Source: Rhodoluna lacicola
GTDB lineage: Bacteria > Actinomycetota > Actinomycetes > Actinomycetales > Microbacteriaceae
Reading direction: 5' to 3'
NCBI RefSeq assembly: GCF_000699505.1
Contig: NZ_CP007490.1
Coordinates: 1,178,001-1,242,000 of the forward strand
DNA: 64,000 nucleotides
This document shows, one piece after another, positions 6,365-15,812 of this stretch; the first letter of the stretch is position 1, and every line of letters starts with the position of its first letter. A model generated the notes under the pieces. The model was not told the origin of the DNA. It made no database searches and worked only from the letters and a program-made list of their open reading frames with translations. Both the position numbers and the translations under genes were made by a program.

Positions 6365-8614
6365 TCAGGCAAACTTTTTCACCAGTCTTCGATTGCGAAA
6401 TTGCCGTGCGCCCTTTGCGATGCCAATCGTGGCTAGCAATCCAGACAAACCACCAACACCGATAATCGCGTACTGCTGCCAGTTAGTACTTGGCCTAACC
6501 GGAGGATCATTGGTTGGATTATCAACTGTGATCTGTGGAGCATCTGGTTCATAAATTGCAATTGGCTCTTCGGTTGGGCTGGTCGGCAATTTGATGGCGC
6601 TCGAAAATGCGTAGGTCTTTCGAATTGGTTGAGCGGCCACAATTTCAAGAGTTGCAGCTGGCTCTAGGTTTGCAGTTGGAGAATTCAATTTGGTTTCCAC
6701 CGGAGTTGAATTGCTTGGTTCTGTTGAGCCACCGGAACCCGTTCCCCCGCCGGAGCCACCGCTGCTTCCCCCACCGCTAGAAATTGGCGCCGGTGCGGGA
6801 GTGGCTGTTGGAGTTGGGCTTGGCGCTGCGGTTGGGGTAGGTGTTGGAGTAGGGGCAGGCTGGGCAAGGACCGTGGTTAGGCCGGATGCCGAAACCGACG
6901 CGGGGCCAGTGTTGCCAAGGGCATCGGTGTAGGTGCCCTGGGCAATCTCTAGACGCACAGATCCAAGCGAACAACCTGTGGTCGAAATTGAGTATCTGGT
7001 CACCGTTGCCGATGAAACAGAGATCAAACAGCCCGTTGCCGTTCCTGTATTGGAAACGTCGCTTGCAGTGAATCCGTTGACAGCTTCGGAGAAGTCCACT
7101 TGAAAACTTGGGCTGATGTAACTAGTTGCAACTGCGCTTGCCCAAGTGGGCTCCGAGGCGCTTCTATCCAAAGTTACGGTGGTAAAACTGGGAGCTGTTA
7201 GTGGTCCAAGATTCAGTGCCGCGTCTGAAACAGAATTTGGTTGCATCACCAACAAGGCGCTGGCTGCGTCGGCGCAAGATTGCACTCGCACGGTGTATTG
7301 ATCCGCCGAACCGGAGACCGAGGAAATAACACAGGAGCTACCGCTGATACTGAAATCACTTATTGTAAGCCCGGTTACTGATTCAGAAAATGTCAATGTG
7401 TATTCAAAGGTCAAGGCATTATTTGGTGAAGTCGGTGAAGTGACTGTCACAGTTGGTGCAGTTCGCTCAATCACAACATCGGTGCTGGTCGAATCTGCGC
7501 TTGGGCCATTGACTGTGCCCGTAATCGTGTTTGCCAGCAGAATTAATTTATACGTTCCCGTGCTGCAACCCGATGCAGTCACGAGATAGCTGGTGCCGCT
7601 GCCTGATACTGAAATGGTTGTGCAGGTTGCAGTTGAACCCGTGGTCGCAAAATCGGTGTTGGTAAGACCAGTCACAGATTCGTTGAAGACCAGGTTGTAA
7701 GAAATAGATGTGGAGTTTGTCAAGGTTGCGCCCGGTGTGAACGATGACACCGATGGTGGAAGCACATAACTTATGGTGACGATTCCAGCGCCGGATCGGT
7801 ATCCGGCTGTGTGGGTTACCGATGAGGTCAGTGTTGCGTTATTCCAGGATGAGCCACCGCCACCACCTCCGCCGTTGGTGCAGCAGCCATCGATGTCAGC
7901 GCCCCCACCACCGCCACCGTAGTAGCCGCCTCCGCCGCCGCCACCGCCCGAGGTTGAACTTGTGCCTCCGGTGCCGCCGATTCCAAAGCCACCGGCAGTT
8001 CCCCAGGTACCTCCATTTGGAGATCCGCCGTTACCTCCGGCGCTTTGCGATGCGCCAGATCCACCCTGACCCTGACCACTGATTCCTGCAGAACCGGATG
8101 TGCCGCCTCCGGCTCCACCTGCTCCGCCAAAGAATCCACCGGTACCACCGCCTCCGGCAGCAACCGCAATTCGGTCATTGAGTGATGTGGTTGAGCGAAT
8201 ATCGGTTGCTCCACCACCCGAACCTTCGTCACCGCGCGAACCACCGGCAGCCCCACCACCATTGAAACCGCCGGCCGCACCGGCGCCGGCGGCACCTGCT
8301 CCGCCCACGTAAATGTAAAGCGCGGAGGGTGTGCTGGTTAGAGTGCCTTGAACTCGCCCACCGAGGCCGCCGGTTTTGCCGCCCTGAGCGCCCATCAGAT
8401 CAAAAGTGATGTTTCTAGCACCGGTCGGTGGCGTCCACAAATAGTAGTCGCCGGTGGCATCAAAAGTTAGGGTGCATGTGGTTCCAACGCAAACGGGGGT
8501 TGGATTGCTGATGACTGCGCGAACCGATTGTGCAAACAATCCCCCGAACAGCACAGCAAGGATTCCTGCGGTCGAAATTAGCTTTGACCAACGCTGTGTG
8601 TTTTTCTTGTGCAT
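6365..8614 (-). CDS. Secreted glycine-rich surface protein with Ig-like repeats and C-terminal anchor
   Basis: Predicted 749-residue exported protein of unknown function. Order of parts: signal peptide (1-33, ending SVRA), a short Cys-containing beta stretch (CVGTTC), a very glycine-rich domain (about 62-276) with an INTITFDL-like opening (NITFDLMGAQGG) as in bacterial glycine-rich surface proteins, three Ig-like repeats of about 98 residues (285-385, 386-483, 484-583) built around FSESVTG or FSEAVNG, a Pro-Thr linker (584-612), a Gly-Ser stretch, and a membrane helix (713-735) before a basic tail RQFRNRRLVKK. No LPXTG motif is seen. Each Ig-like repeat holds one cysteine pair. Start ATG 8614 gives a normal signal peptide; TTG 8626 is the alternative and has GGAG nearby. 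Adhesin or matrix role is inference. Confidence 0.8.
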   Translation of the reverse strand: MHKKNTQRWSKLISTAGILAVLFGGLFAQSVRAVISNPTPVCVGTTCTLTFDATGDYYLWTPPTGARNITFDLMGAQGGKTGGLGGRVQGTLTSTPSALYIYVGGAGAAGAGAAGGFNGGGAAGGSRGDEGSGGGATDIRSTTSLNDRIAVAAGGGGTGGFFGGAGGAGGGTSGSAGISGQGQGGSGASQSAGGNGGSPNGGTWGTAGGFGIGGTGGTSSTSGGGGGGGGYYGGGGGGADIDGCCTNGGGGGGGSSWNNATLTSSVTHTAGYRSGAGIVTISYVLPPSVSSFTPGATLTNSTSISYNLVFNESVTGLTNTDFATTGSTATCTTISVSGSGTSYLVTASGCSTGTYKLILLANTITGTVNGPSADSTSTDVVIERTAPTVTVTSPTSPNNALTFEYTLTFSESVTGLTISDFSISGSSCVISSVSGSADQYTVRVQSCADAASALLVMQPNSVSDAALNLGPLTAPSFTTVTLDRSASEPTWASAVATSYISPSFQVDFSEAVNGFTASDVSNTGTATGCLISVSSATVTRYSISTTGCSLGSVRLEIAQGTYTDALGNTGPASVSASGLTTVLAQPAPTPTPTPTAAPSPTPTATPAPAPISSGGGSSGGSGGGTGSGGSTEPSNSTPVETKLNSPTANLEPAATLEIVAAQPIRKTYAFSSAIKLPTSPTEEPIAIYEPDAPQITVDNPTNDPPVRPSTNWQQYAIIGVGGLSGLLATIGIAKGARQFRNRRLVKKFA

Positions 8615-8626
8615 GACAAAAAGCAA

Positions 8627-8657
8627 ATAACTCCGACAAACATGTTGTCGGAGTTAT
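8627..8657 (-). terminator. 13-bp hairpin with T-rich tail between icd and the surface-protein gene
   Basis: Arms ATAACTCCGACAA and TTGTCGGAGTTAT (13 perfect pairs, 5-nt loop). On the minus strand the stem is followed by TTGCTTTTTG, which gives it the shape of a Rho-independent terminator for icd. It ends only 12 bp before ATG 8614, and GGAG in its 3' arm is the only ribosome-site-like sequence for the surface protein, so it could also act as an attenuator. Confidence 0.6.
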
Positions 8658-8689
8658 GCACAAAGCCCTAGGGCTAAAAGTTATGCACA
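8652..8689. repeat. Direct repeats with DnaA-box core flanking a palindrome
   Basis: AGTTATGCACA occurs twice in the same orientation (8652-8662 and 8679-8689), 27 bp apart. Both contain TTATGCACA, which fits the TTATNCACA DnaA-box consensus. Between them lies the perfect palindrome AGCCCTAGGGCT (8664-8675). Function unknown; chance is possible in so short a region. Confidence 0.4.
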
Positions 8690-8697
8690 GATTGTGC

Positions 8698-9915
8698 TTA
8701 GGCCATGCGCGCCTGAAGGTTCTCTGCTAGTGAGGCTAAGAACTCATCTGTGGTCTGGTACGCCTGGTCCTTGCCAACGAGAGCGGCTAAGTCCTTGGTC
8801 ATCTTTCCTGACTCAACGGTCTTGATGATTACATCTTCAAGAGTCTCGGCAAACTTACGAACCTCAGGAGTGCCATCAATCTCGGCGCGTGCAATAAGAG
8901 CACGAGTCCAAGCAAAGATAGATGCGATTGGGTTGGTAGAGGTCTTCTTGCCAGCCTGCCAGTCGCGGTAGTGACGAGTCACAGTACCGTGCGCTGCCTC
9001 GGCAAGAGTTGTCTTTCCATCTGGAGTAGTTAGCACTGAGGTCATAAGACCTAGAGAACCAAAACCTTGAGCAACGGTGTCTGACTGAACGTCACCGTCA
9101 TAGTTCTTACAAGCCCAAACGTAGCCACCCTCCCACTTAAGCGCGGCGGCAACCATGTCGTCAATCAATCGGTGTTCGTAGGTGATGCCTGCAGCCTTGA
9201 ATTTGTCTGCATACTCAGCATCAAAAACTTCCTGGAAGGCATCCTTGAAAGCACCGTCGTAAGCCTTCAAGATTGTGTTCTTGGTTGAAAGGTAAACCGG
9301 GTAGTTGCGCATTAGACCGTAGTTGAATGATGCACGCGCAAAGTCACGAATTGAATCCATGTAGTTGTACATACCCATGGCTACACCGCCGTGCTCTGGG
9401 TAGTCAGCGACTACCTGAGTGACCGGTGCTGAACCATCGGCAGGGGTCCAAGTAATGGTTACCTGACCCTTGCCCGGAACCTTGAAGTCAGTTGCCTTGT
9501 ACTGGTCACCATGTGCGTGACGACCAATGATGATTGGCTTGGTCCAACCAGGCACCAAACGAGGAACGTTTGAGATGATGATTGGCTCACGGAACACAAC
9601 ACCGTCAAGAATGTTTCGTATAGTTCCGTTCGGAGACTTCCACATCTTCTTTAGCTTGAACTCTTCAACGCGAGCTTCGTCAGGAGTGATAGTTGCGCAC
9701 TTCACACCAACGCCGTGCTTCTTGATTGCGTGAGCTGCATCAATGGTCACCTGGTCATCGGTGGCATCGCGGTTCTCAACTGAAAGGTCGTAGTACTCAA
9801 GGTCTAAATCTAGGAAAGGGTTGATCAAATTGTCTTTGATGTTCTGCCAGATGATTCTGGTCATTTCGTCGCCGTCTAGCTCAACGACCTTGCCAACTAC
9901 CTTGATTTTTGCCAT
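8698..9915 (-). CDS. icd: NADP-dependent isocitrate dehydrogenase
   Basis: TCA-cycle enzyme making 2-oxoglutarate, CO2 and NADPH from isocitrate in the cytosol. The 405-residue sequence is of the homodimeric, eukaryote-like subfamily: GDEMTRIIW at 15-23, substrate-loop SPNGTIRN (94-101), R109 and R132 ([11 protein letters not shown]), and the C-terminal [10 protein letters not shown] motif for NADP binding. It starts at ATG 9915 with AGGAG upstream. It is transcribed towards the surface-protein gene, separated by an 83-bp region with a terminator-like hairpin. It belongs functionally with sucC-sucD further along the same strand but is not in their operon. Confidence 0.96.
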   Translation of the reverse strand: MAKIKVVGKVVELDGDEMTRIIWQNIKDNLINPFLDLDLEYYDLSVENRDATDDQVTIDAAHAIKKHGVGVKCATITPDEARVEEFKLKKMWKSPNGTIRNILDGVVFREPIIISNVPRLVPGWTKPIIIGRHAHGDQYKATDFKVPGKGQVTITWTPADGSAPVTQVVADYPEHGGVAMGMYNYMDSIRDFARASFNYGLMRNYPVYLSTKNTILKAYDGAFKDAFQEVFDAEYADKFKAAGITYEHRLIDDMVAAALKWEGGYVWACKNYDGDVQSDTVAQGFGSLGLMTSVLTTPDGKTTLAEAAHGTVTRHYRDWQAGKKTSTNPIASIFAWTRALIARAEIDGTPEVRKFAETLEDVIIKTVESGKMTKDLAALVGKDQAYQTTDEFLASLAENLQARMA

Positions 9916-10053
9916 GCGGGGCTCCTGTATTTCTGAGAACTTAGGGCAGACTGCCCAAACACCCTCTAGCCTACCGGCTCGACCAATACACCGATGTGGG
10001 CGGAAGCCCAGTCAAAGTCTCGGTTTTTAGTGGGTCCTCGAGCGACTTTTGAT
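9916..10053 (-). promoter_or_regulatory. icd upstream region
   Basis: 138 bp between purH and icd. It holds a small perfect inverted repeat GGGCAG-A-CTGCCC (9944-9956) in the icd leader and a possible -10 box TAGGCT on the minus strand some 60 bp before the start. No strong terminator for purH and no RNA gene was seen. Confidence 0.3.
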
Positions 10054-11706
10054 CTAGTGGAAGAAGTGGCGCTCACCAGTGAAGTACATGGTGATGCCAG
10101 CCGCTTCTGCCGCGGCAATTACCTCTTCATCGCGCACTGATCCACCAGGCTGCACCACTGCACGCACGCCCGCGTCGATCAGAATCTGCAGGCCATCGGC
10201 AAACGGGAAGAATGCGTCAGAGGCAGCAACCGCGCCCTTGGATCTGGACTCAGCACGTTCAACCGCAAGCTTGCACGAATCCACTCGGTTTACCTGGCCC
10301 ATGCCAACACCAACCGATGCCCCCTCGCGAGCCAACAAGATTCCGTTGGACTTCACCGCGCGGCATGCACGCCAGGCAAACTCAAGTTCCTTCATAGTCT
10401 CGAGGTCCGCCTTCTTACCGGTAACTAGCTTCCATCCGCTTGAGTTGAACTGCGAGAACTCATCGGTTTCTTGCACCAGCACACCTCCAGAAATCTGTTT
10501 GTATTCCAGTGCCTCGCGAGAGTAGTTAGCCGGAAGTTCAAGCACGCGAAGGTTCTTCTTTTCCAGCAAAATCGAAAGCGCCTCAATCTCGTAAGACGGG
10601 GCAATGATGACCTCGGTGAAGATGCTGGCAACCTGCTTTGCCATTGTCACGGTTACCGGACGGTTGGTCGCGATCACACCACCAAATGCCGATACCGGAT
10701 CACACATGTGAGCCTTGGCGTGCGCATCGGCAATTACGTCTGGGCTGGTTGGGTCACCAATTGCAATTCCACATGGGTTTGCGTGTTTGATGATTGCAAC
10801 CGCTGGCTCATTGAAGTCATACGCTGCGCGAAGGGCTGCATCGGCGTCCACGTAGTTGTTGTAAGACATCTCTTTGCCACCAAATTGGCGGGCCTGAGCA
10901 ATGCCGGCCACAGAGTTTTCACCGGTAGTGCGGTAGAGCGCTGCAGCTTGGTGTGAGTTCTCGCCGTATCGCAGTACGTTGGCCAGTTGTGAGTCAACTT
11001 TGAAATTTGATGGGAAGCCTGGGTTGGCATTTTCAATGTCACCCTTTTGGCCAGCTGCGCGCTTCCAGTCCCCTTCTAATTCTGCGGCAAACCAGTTAGC
11101 CACTGCAGAGTCATATCTAGCGGTGTGTGAGAACGCCGAATAGGCAAGTTCGCGGCGCTGCGCCAGAGTTGTGCCGCCGTCTTTGACGGCCTTGATGATT
11201 TCTGAATATTTTGCCGGGTCAACCACGATGGCAACGTTGGCGTGGTTCTTGGCCGAGGCGCGCACCATTGCTGGACCACCAATGTCAATCTGCTCAACAA
11301 CTGCATCGCCCTTGGCACCAGACTGCACGGTCTGCACGAATGGGTAAAGATTTACCACCACCAGCTGGAATGCTTCAATTCCAAGTTCGGCAAGCTGCTC
11401 TTCATGCGCAATCAAACGCATGTCGGCAAGCAAGCCGCCGTGCACCTTTGGGTGCAGAGTCTTTACGCGGCCATCCAGCGACTCAGGAAAACCGGTGATT
11501 TGCGAAACCTCGGTGACAGGAATTCCAGCGTCCTTCAAAGCTGCAAAGGTTCCACCGGTAGAAACGATATCGATACCTGCGGCTGCAAGTTCCTTGGCTA
11601 GCTCTAACAAGCCGGTCTTGTCTGAAACTGAAAGAAGTGCGCGCTTGATTTCAACGCGATCGCGGTGACGGTAGTCGGCTGGCTTGTGGTCGTTGTGTGC
11701 GGCCAT
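10054..11706 (-). CDS. purH: Bifunctional AICAR formyltransferase/IMP cyclohydrolase
   Basis: Carries out the last two steps of IMP synthesis, using 10-formyl-THF to formylate AICAR (ZMP) and then closing the ring. The 550 residues contain the N-terminal MGS-like cyclohydrolase domain (about 15-160; [29 protein letters not shown]) and the C-terminal transformylase domain with the catalytic Lys-His in IIKHANPCG and the end motif GSVRDEEVI. The start is ATG 11706, preceded by AAGGGG and 13 bp after purN. Its substrate is the precursor of ZTP, the ligand expected for the glyA-folD riboswitch in the same window. Confidence 0.97.
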   Translation of the reverse strand: MAAHNDHKPADYRHRDRVEIKRALLSVSDKTGLLELAKELAAAGIDIVSTGGTFAALKDAGIPVTEVSQITGFPESLDGRVKTLHPKVHGGLLADMRLIAHEEQLAELGIEAFQLVVVNLYPFVQTVQSGAKGDAVVEQIDIGGPAMVRASAKNHANVAIVVDPAKYSEIIKAVKDGGTTLAQRRELAYSAFSHTARYDSAVANWFAAELEGDWKRAAGQKGDIENANPGFPSNFKVDSQLANVLRYGENSHQAAALYRTTGENSVAGIAQARQFGGKEMSYNNYVDADAALRAAYDFNEPAVAIIKHANPCGIAIGDPTSPDVIADAHAKAHMCDPVSAFGGVIATNRPVTVTMAKQVASIFTEVIIAPSYEIEALSILLEKKNLRVLELPANYSREALEYKQISGGVLVQETDEFSQFNSSGWKLVTGKKADLETMKELEFAWRACRAVKSNGILLAREGASVGVGMGQVNRVDSCKLAVERAESRSKGAVAASDAFFPFADGLQILIDAGVRAVVQPGGSVRDEEVIAAAEAAGITMYFTGERHFFH

Positions 11707-11719
11707 TATGAAGCCCCTT

Positions 11720-12310
11720 TTACTTTGCTAGTGACGGAAGGTGGATTTTCTTATTGGCGATATCTTTTACGGTTGCAATCAACAACTCGCGCTCAACAAC
11801 CTTGATGCGCTCGTGCAGATCGTATTCGCTATCATCAGCCAGAACCGGCACACTCGCCTGAGCTATGTGCGGCCCGGTGTCAACACCTTCGTCGACAACG
11901 TGTATGGTCACACCCGATACCTGCGCGCCAGCTGCCAGAGCATCACGCACAGCGTGGGCGCCTGGGAAAGCAGGCAAAAGAGATGGGTGAGTGTTAATTA
12001 AATTTGGGCTTAGTGCCGACACAAAATTGCCTGGCAAAATTCTCATAAAACCGGCTAGCACAACAAGATCCGGCTTGAAGTGATTGATGTTCGCGAGCAG
12101 GACATTCGCCCAATTCTCGCGAGTGTCAAAAGAACCAGGGGAAACCACAAAGGTAGGAACCCCAAACTGCTCGGCATGTGCAAGCCCATCGGCGGCGTTA
12201 TCGGAGCCAACCGCAACAATTTTTGCGCCAAAGAGTGGGTTTTCTGTGGCCTCAAGAAGGGCTCTAAGGTTTGAACCCGAACCCGAAATTAGAACGACGA
12301 CCGACAGCAT
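11720..12310 (-). CDS. purN: Phosphoribosylglycinamide formyltransferase
   Basis: Transfers the formyl group of 10-formyl-THF to GAR in purine synthesis. The 196-residue protein has the N-terminal phosphate loop [12 protein letters not shown] and the catalytic set in [13 protein letters not shown] (Asn, His) and DEGVDTGP (Asp). Length is typical. Start ATG 12310 is preceded by TAAACT with a 6-nt gap and no ribosome site, so the purN-purH operon seems to be transcribed as a leaderless mRNA, although the upstream DUF6350 gene, on the same strand 24 bp away, may read through. Confidence 0.96.
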   Translation of the reverse strand: MLSVVVLISGSGSNLRALLEATENPLFGAKIVAVGSDNAADGLAHAEQFGVPTFVVSPGSFDTRENWANVLLANINHFKPDLVVLAGFMRILPGNFVSALSPNLINTHPSLLPAFPGAHAVRDALAAGAQVSGVTIHVVDEGVDTGPHIAQASVPVLADDSEYDLHERIKVVERELLIATVKDIANKKIHLPSLAK

Positions 12311-12322
12311 TGGACCAGTTTA
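12311..12322 (-). promoter_or_regulatory. Leaderless-type promoter box of purN
   Basis: TAAACT on the minus strand (12317-12322), 6 nt before the purN ATG. Confidence 0.5.
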
Positions 12323-12334
12323 CCGGTAGCCCAA

Positions 12335-13603
12335 TCAGCGGGATTTCCGTGGGCTTTGCACAAGCGGATGATCTGGGGCATCTGGTCTTGCACTGAAGAA
12401 AGCGGCCAAAATTGAGACAACGGCTACCTCAACAAAAACAACGCCTGCAACCAGCAGCGGATTAACACCGATCTCCTGCAAGCGACCAGGTCCGACCCCG
12501 CCGGATGCAAGTAACGCCAACAGACCCATCTCTACCGCCGAAACCACGGCAATCGATAGTCCGAGAATGATTGCCGCACTCCAAGCCGAGGCAAATTCAA
12601 AACGAATTGCGTCTGCATGGCGGCGAATCAAAATTGTGGCTAGGAAAGCCCCCACCAACGGAACCAGCAGAGCAATCGTGCCAAAGCTAAGTTCTCCAAT
12701 CGGCAGTGCTGAAGTTATTGGAAGAGCAGGAAGCGGGCCAACCACGGTGGCGACCGGCGAAATAAGAGAGCCCGTGCCGATCTGAAAACCAACGCCCGTA
12801 AACCAGCTGGCACCAAAAACAACGAGATTCGGCAGGATCGCCAACTGGCCAACGGTGATCATTACTCCACCCAGGAAGGTGACCTGCAAACCCTCGTAGA
12901 GTCGGATAACTTGAATCCAGTTGATTGCCAACATGACGGCAATAAAAATTGCAGATACACCTAGCAAGATTGCAACCACGCCCGTACCGGCCCTGAGAGC
13001 CGGAGCACTTACGGCTCTGATGGCCCAGTGAAGGTTATCGACTCTGCGATTTAGAAACTCAAGTACCCAGATTCTTTCCGCTGGCTCCGGCAAGGAAGCC
13101 GCTTCGCCAAATGCTTGCCTCTTTCCCAACAAAGAACCAAGAATCACAAAAAGCAGAAGAAAAGCCGGCGGCAGAAAAGTTCCCTGCCAGGTGACCGGAT
13201 AAACAAACTCGTTATAGGCAACGGTGCTTAGAAGAAATGAGATGCCACCATAGACAAGTGCGGTAGCCAGCCAAGCTGGCCAAAGTTCAATTGCACTGGT
13301 CAGGCGACGGCCCATTCGAAGCGCCATGAAGCCAATCAATAGGCTCAGCCCAAGCGGAATCATGCTGACAACAAATTGCGGAACCTGAGTTGAACCAAAC
13401 GCACCAGCCGGAACCACCAATCGGGTTCCATGTGCCATCATCCAAACATCTGCAGATGCGCGAAAAGGCACTAGCCAGTCGATGCTCAGATCATTTTCAA
13501 AGAGCCACACCGCGGTGAGTGGTAGCAGCACGATGCCAAGTCCAATGCCAGCGACAACCAGTGCCTCAAACGCTGCAACAAGAAAAGTGAGTCGACGGTT
13601 CAA
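12335..13603 (-). CDS. DUF6350 family multi-pass membrane protein (PerM-like)
   Basis: 422-residue integral membrane protein with about ten hydrophobic segments and few charged loops. The opening GIGLGIVLLPLTAVWLFE and the general layout agree with the actinobacterial DUF6350 family, whose mycobacterial member PerM is linked to cell division under stress; that role is known only from the family. The start is TTG 13603, with GGGGAG nine bases upstream. It lies between sucD (upstream, 41 bp) and purN (downstream, 24 bp) on the same strand, an arrangement with purN and sucCD that is common in actinobacteria. Confidence 0.75.
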   Translation of the reverse strand: MNRRLTFLVAAFEALVVAGIGLGIVLLPLTAVWLFENDLSIDWLVPFRASADVWMMAHGTRLVVPAGAFGSTQVPQFVVSMIPLGLSLLIGFMALRMGRRLTSAIELWPAWLATALVYGGISFLLSTVAYNEFVYPVTWQGTFLPPAFLLLFVILGSLLGKRQAFGEAASLPEPAERIWVLEFLNRRVDNLHWAIRAVSAPALRAGTGVVAILLGVSAIFIAVMLAINWIQVIRLYEGLQVTFLGGVMITVGQLAILPNLVVFGASWFTGVGFQIGTGSLISPVATVVGPLPALPITSALPIGELSFGTIALLVPLVGAFLATILIRRHADAIRFEFASAWSAAIILGLSIAVVSAVEMGLLALLASGGVGPGRLQEIGVNPLLVAGVVFVEVAVVSILAAFFSARPDAPDHPLVQSPRKSR

Positions 13604-13644
13604 GACGAAACACTCCCCCTAGATGCCAAAAATCGCTTTTAGAT

Positions 13645-14532
13645 TTATAGGCTCTTGATAACTTCGCGCATAAGCGCAGCAGTCTCAGAAGGAGTCTTTC
13701 CAACCTTCACGCCAACGGCCTCGAATGCTTCCTTCTTAGCCTGAGCGGTACCGGCAGAACCAGAAACAATCGCACCAGCGTGACCCATGGTCTTACCTTC
13801 GGGAGCGGTGAAACCTGCAACGTAAGCAACAACTGGCTTAGTCACATTTTCCTTGATGTAGGCGGCGGCCTTCTCTTCAGAGTCGCCACCAATTTCACCA
13901 ATCAACACGATCGCCTTAGTCTCAGGGTCAGCCTGGAACGCAGCAAGTGCATCGATGTGGGTGGTTCCGATAACTGGGTCTCCACCAATGCCAATCGCGG
14001 TTGACATGCCAATGTCACGCAGCTCGAACATCATTTGGTAGGTCAGGGTGCCAGACTTTGAAACCAACCCGATAGGGCCAGGGCCGGTGATGTCTGAAGG
14101 AGTAATACCTGCGTTGGATTTTCCCGGAGAGATGATGCCTGGGCAGTTAGGGCCAATCAGGCGAGTCTTCTGACCCTTCTCCACGTTGTAGGCCCAAGCC
14201 CACGCTGAGTCGTGCACTGGAATTCCCTCTGTGATGGCAACAGCCAAAGGAATCTCTGCGTCAATCGCCTCGACCATCGCGGCTTTTGCAAATGCTGGTG
14301 GAACAAAAATAACGGTCACGTTTGCGCCGGTTGCCTTCATTGCCTCGGCAACGGTGCCGAACACAGGGAGCTGCTTGCCTTCAACATCAACGGTCTCACC
14401 GGCTTTGCGTGGGTTCACACCACCAACGATGTTTGATCCACCAAGCAGCATGCGGCGAGTGTGCTTCATGCCCTCAGAGCCGGTCATACCCTGAACAATG
14501 ATTCGCGAGTCTTCGTTTAGAAAAATAGCCAT
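13645..14532 (-). CDS. sucD: Succinyl-CoA synthetase alpha subunit
   Basis: Alpha subunit (295 residues) of the enzyme that makes ATP or GTP from succinyl-CoA in the TCA cycle. The N-terminal CoA-binding domain has [15 protein letters not shown] and GVNPRK; the phospho-histidine lies in [12 protein letters not shown] near residue 247; PNCPGIISP is also characteristic. It follows sucC after 21 bp, the usual beta-alpha order. A short A/T hairpin-like sequence follows the stop (AAATC, GATTT) but is too weak to call a terminator. Confidence 0.97.
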   Translation of the reverse strand: MAIFLNEDSRIIVQGMTGSEGMKHTRRMLLGGSNIVGGVNPRKAGETVDVEGKQLPVFGTVAEAMKATGANVTVIFVPPAFAKAAMVEAIDAEIPLAVAITEGIPVHDSAWAWAYNVEKGQKTRLIGPNCPGIISPGKSNAGITPSDITGPGPIGLVSKSGTLTYQMMFELRDIGMSTAIGIGGDPVIGTTHIDALAAFQADPETKAIVLIGEIGGDSEEKAAAYIKENVTKPVVAYVAGFTAPEGKTMGHAGAIVSGSAGTAQAKKEAFEAVGVKVGKTPSETAALMREVIKSL

Positions 14533-14553
14533 TTCAATAATTCCTTCTCGCGC

Positions 14554-15723
14554 TTAGCGGTTTGCCAACTCGGCGGCCTTGTCGGCTGCGTCGTCCATAG
14601 TGTCAACAAGAGTTACAAGTGGGTGGGCAAACTCGTTCAAAATGTAGCGGCCCTCAAGAACGTTGTTTCCGTCTAGGCGAACAACAAGCGGCTTAGTTGC
14701 CTTGTCACCCAGGGTCTTCAACGCACCAACGATTCCATTTGCAACAGCGTCACAGGCGGTGATGCCTCCAAATACGTTTACGAAAACGCTCTTGACCTGT
14801 GGGTCGTTCAAAATAACGTCAAGACCTGCAGCCATAACTTCTGCTGAAGCACCGCCACCAATGTCTAGGAAGTTCGCGGGGCGAACCTTGCCGTGCTTCT
14901 CACCTGCGTAAGCAACAACGTCAAGTGTCGACATCACAAGACCTGCACCGTTTCCGATGATTCCTACTTCGCCATCAAGCTTCACGTAGTTCAAGTCCAT
15001 GGCCTTAGCCTTGGCTTCAAGTGGGTCAAGTGCGTCGCGCTCCATTGATTCGCGCTCGTGACGGAACTCAGCGTTGTCGTCAAGAGAAACCTTGCCATCA
15101 AGAGCAATAACTTCGCCATCGGCACTCAAGATGAGTGGGTTTACCTCAACCAGGGTTGCGTCTTCTTTCACGAACACGTCGTAAAGCTTTACAAAAACCG
15201 GAGCCACCTTTGCAGCAGTTTCGTCGTCGAAACCACCCTGCTTGGCGATGCTCAGTGCGGTTGCAAGATCAATGCCCTTGGTTGCATCTACTGGAACTTT
15301 TGCCAACGCCTCTGGGCGCTCTTCGGCAAGCTGCTCAATTTCCATTCCGCCCTCAACGCTGCAAAGCGAAAGGAAGGTGCGGTTTGATCTGTCTAGCAAT
15401 ACAGAGAAGTAGAACTCTTTTTCAATCGATGCACCCTGAGCGACCATTACGCGCTTGACGATGTGACCCTTGATGTCTAGACCAAAGATGTTCTTTGAAA
15501 GTTCTTTTGCCTCTTCTGGAGACTTGGCAACTTTTACACCACCAGCTTTTCCGCGGCCACCGGCTTTAACCTGAGCCTTTACAACTACAACTCCACCGAT
15601 CTTCGCAGCAGCTGCTTCGACCTCTTCTGGGGTATCTGCGGTGATTCCCTGCAGAACAGGTACGCCGTAGGCCTCGAACATGTCGCGGGCTTGGTATTCA
15701 AATAAATCCACGTCTATTTCCAT
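14554..15723 (-). CDS. sucC: Succinyl-CoA synthetase beta subunit
   Basis: Beta subunit of succinyl-CoA synthetase, ATP-grasp fold (residues about 10-215: [23 protein letters not shown]) followed by a CoA-ligase domain with [12 protein letters not shown] and DIGGGAS. The family normally begins [10 protein letters not shown], which here corresponds to GTG 15711 rather than ATG 15723 (which adds four residues); no clear ribosome site favours either. It heads the sucC-sucD operon. TAAACT on the minus strand near 15750 could be its -10 box. Confidence 0.95.
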   Translation of the reverse strand: MEIDVDLFEYQARDMFEAYGVPVLQGITADTPEEVEAAAAKIGGVVVVKAQVKAGGRGKAGGVKVAKSPEEAKELSKNIFGLDIKGHIVKRVMVAQGASIEKEFYFSVLLDRSNRTFLSLCSVEGGMEIEQLAEERPEALAKVPVDATKGIDLATALSIAKQGGFDDETAAKVAPVFVKLYDVFVKEDATLVEVNPLILSADGEVIALDGKVSLDDNAEFRHERESMERDALDPLEAKAKAMDLNYVKLDGEVGIIGNGAGLVMSTLDVVAYAGEKHGKVRPANFLDIGGGASAEVMAAGLDVILNDPQVKSVFVNVFGGITACDAVANGIVGALKTLGDKATKPLVVRLDGNNVLEGRYILNEFAHPLVTLVDTMDDAADKAAELANR

Positions 15724-15812
15724 TCAGATATTTGGACAACCCTCTAAGTTTACGCTTCAGAGCAGGGCGCCCAGAACACCGATGCCGACCCCGGAGGGCC
15801 CAGTTCTAGGTT

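Noticed and set aside
7822-8312. Several open frames on both strands inside the glycine-rich domain (His/Arg- or Pro-rich products)
   Set aside because: Artefacts of GGT/GGC repeats with few stops; only the minus frame shows a signal peptide and domain order.
10079-12001. Plus-strand open frames over purH and purN
   Set aside because: Shadows in antisense of highly conserved enzymes; no plausible domain.
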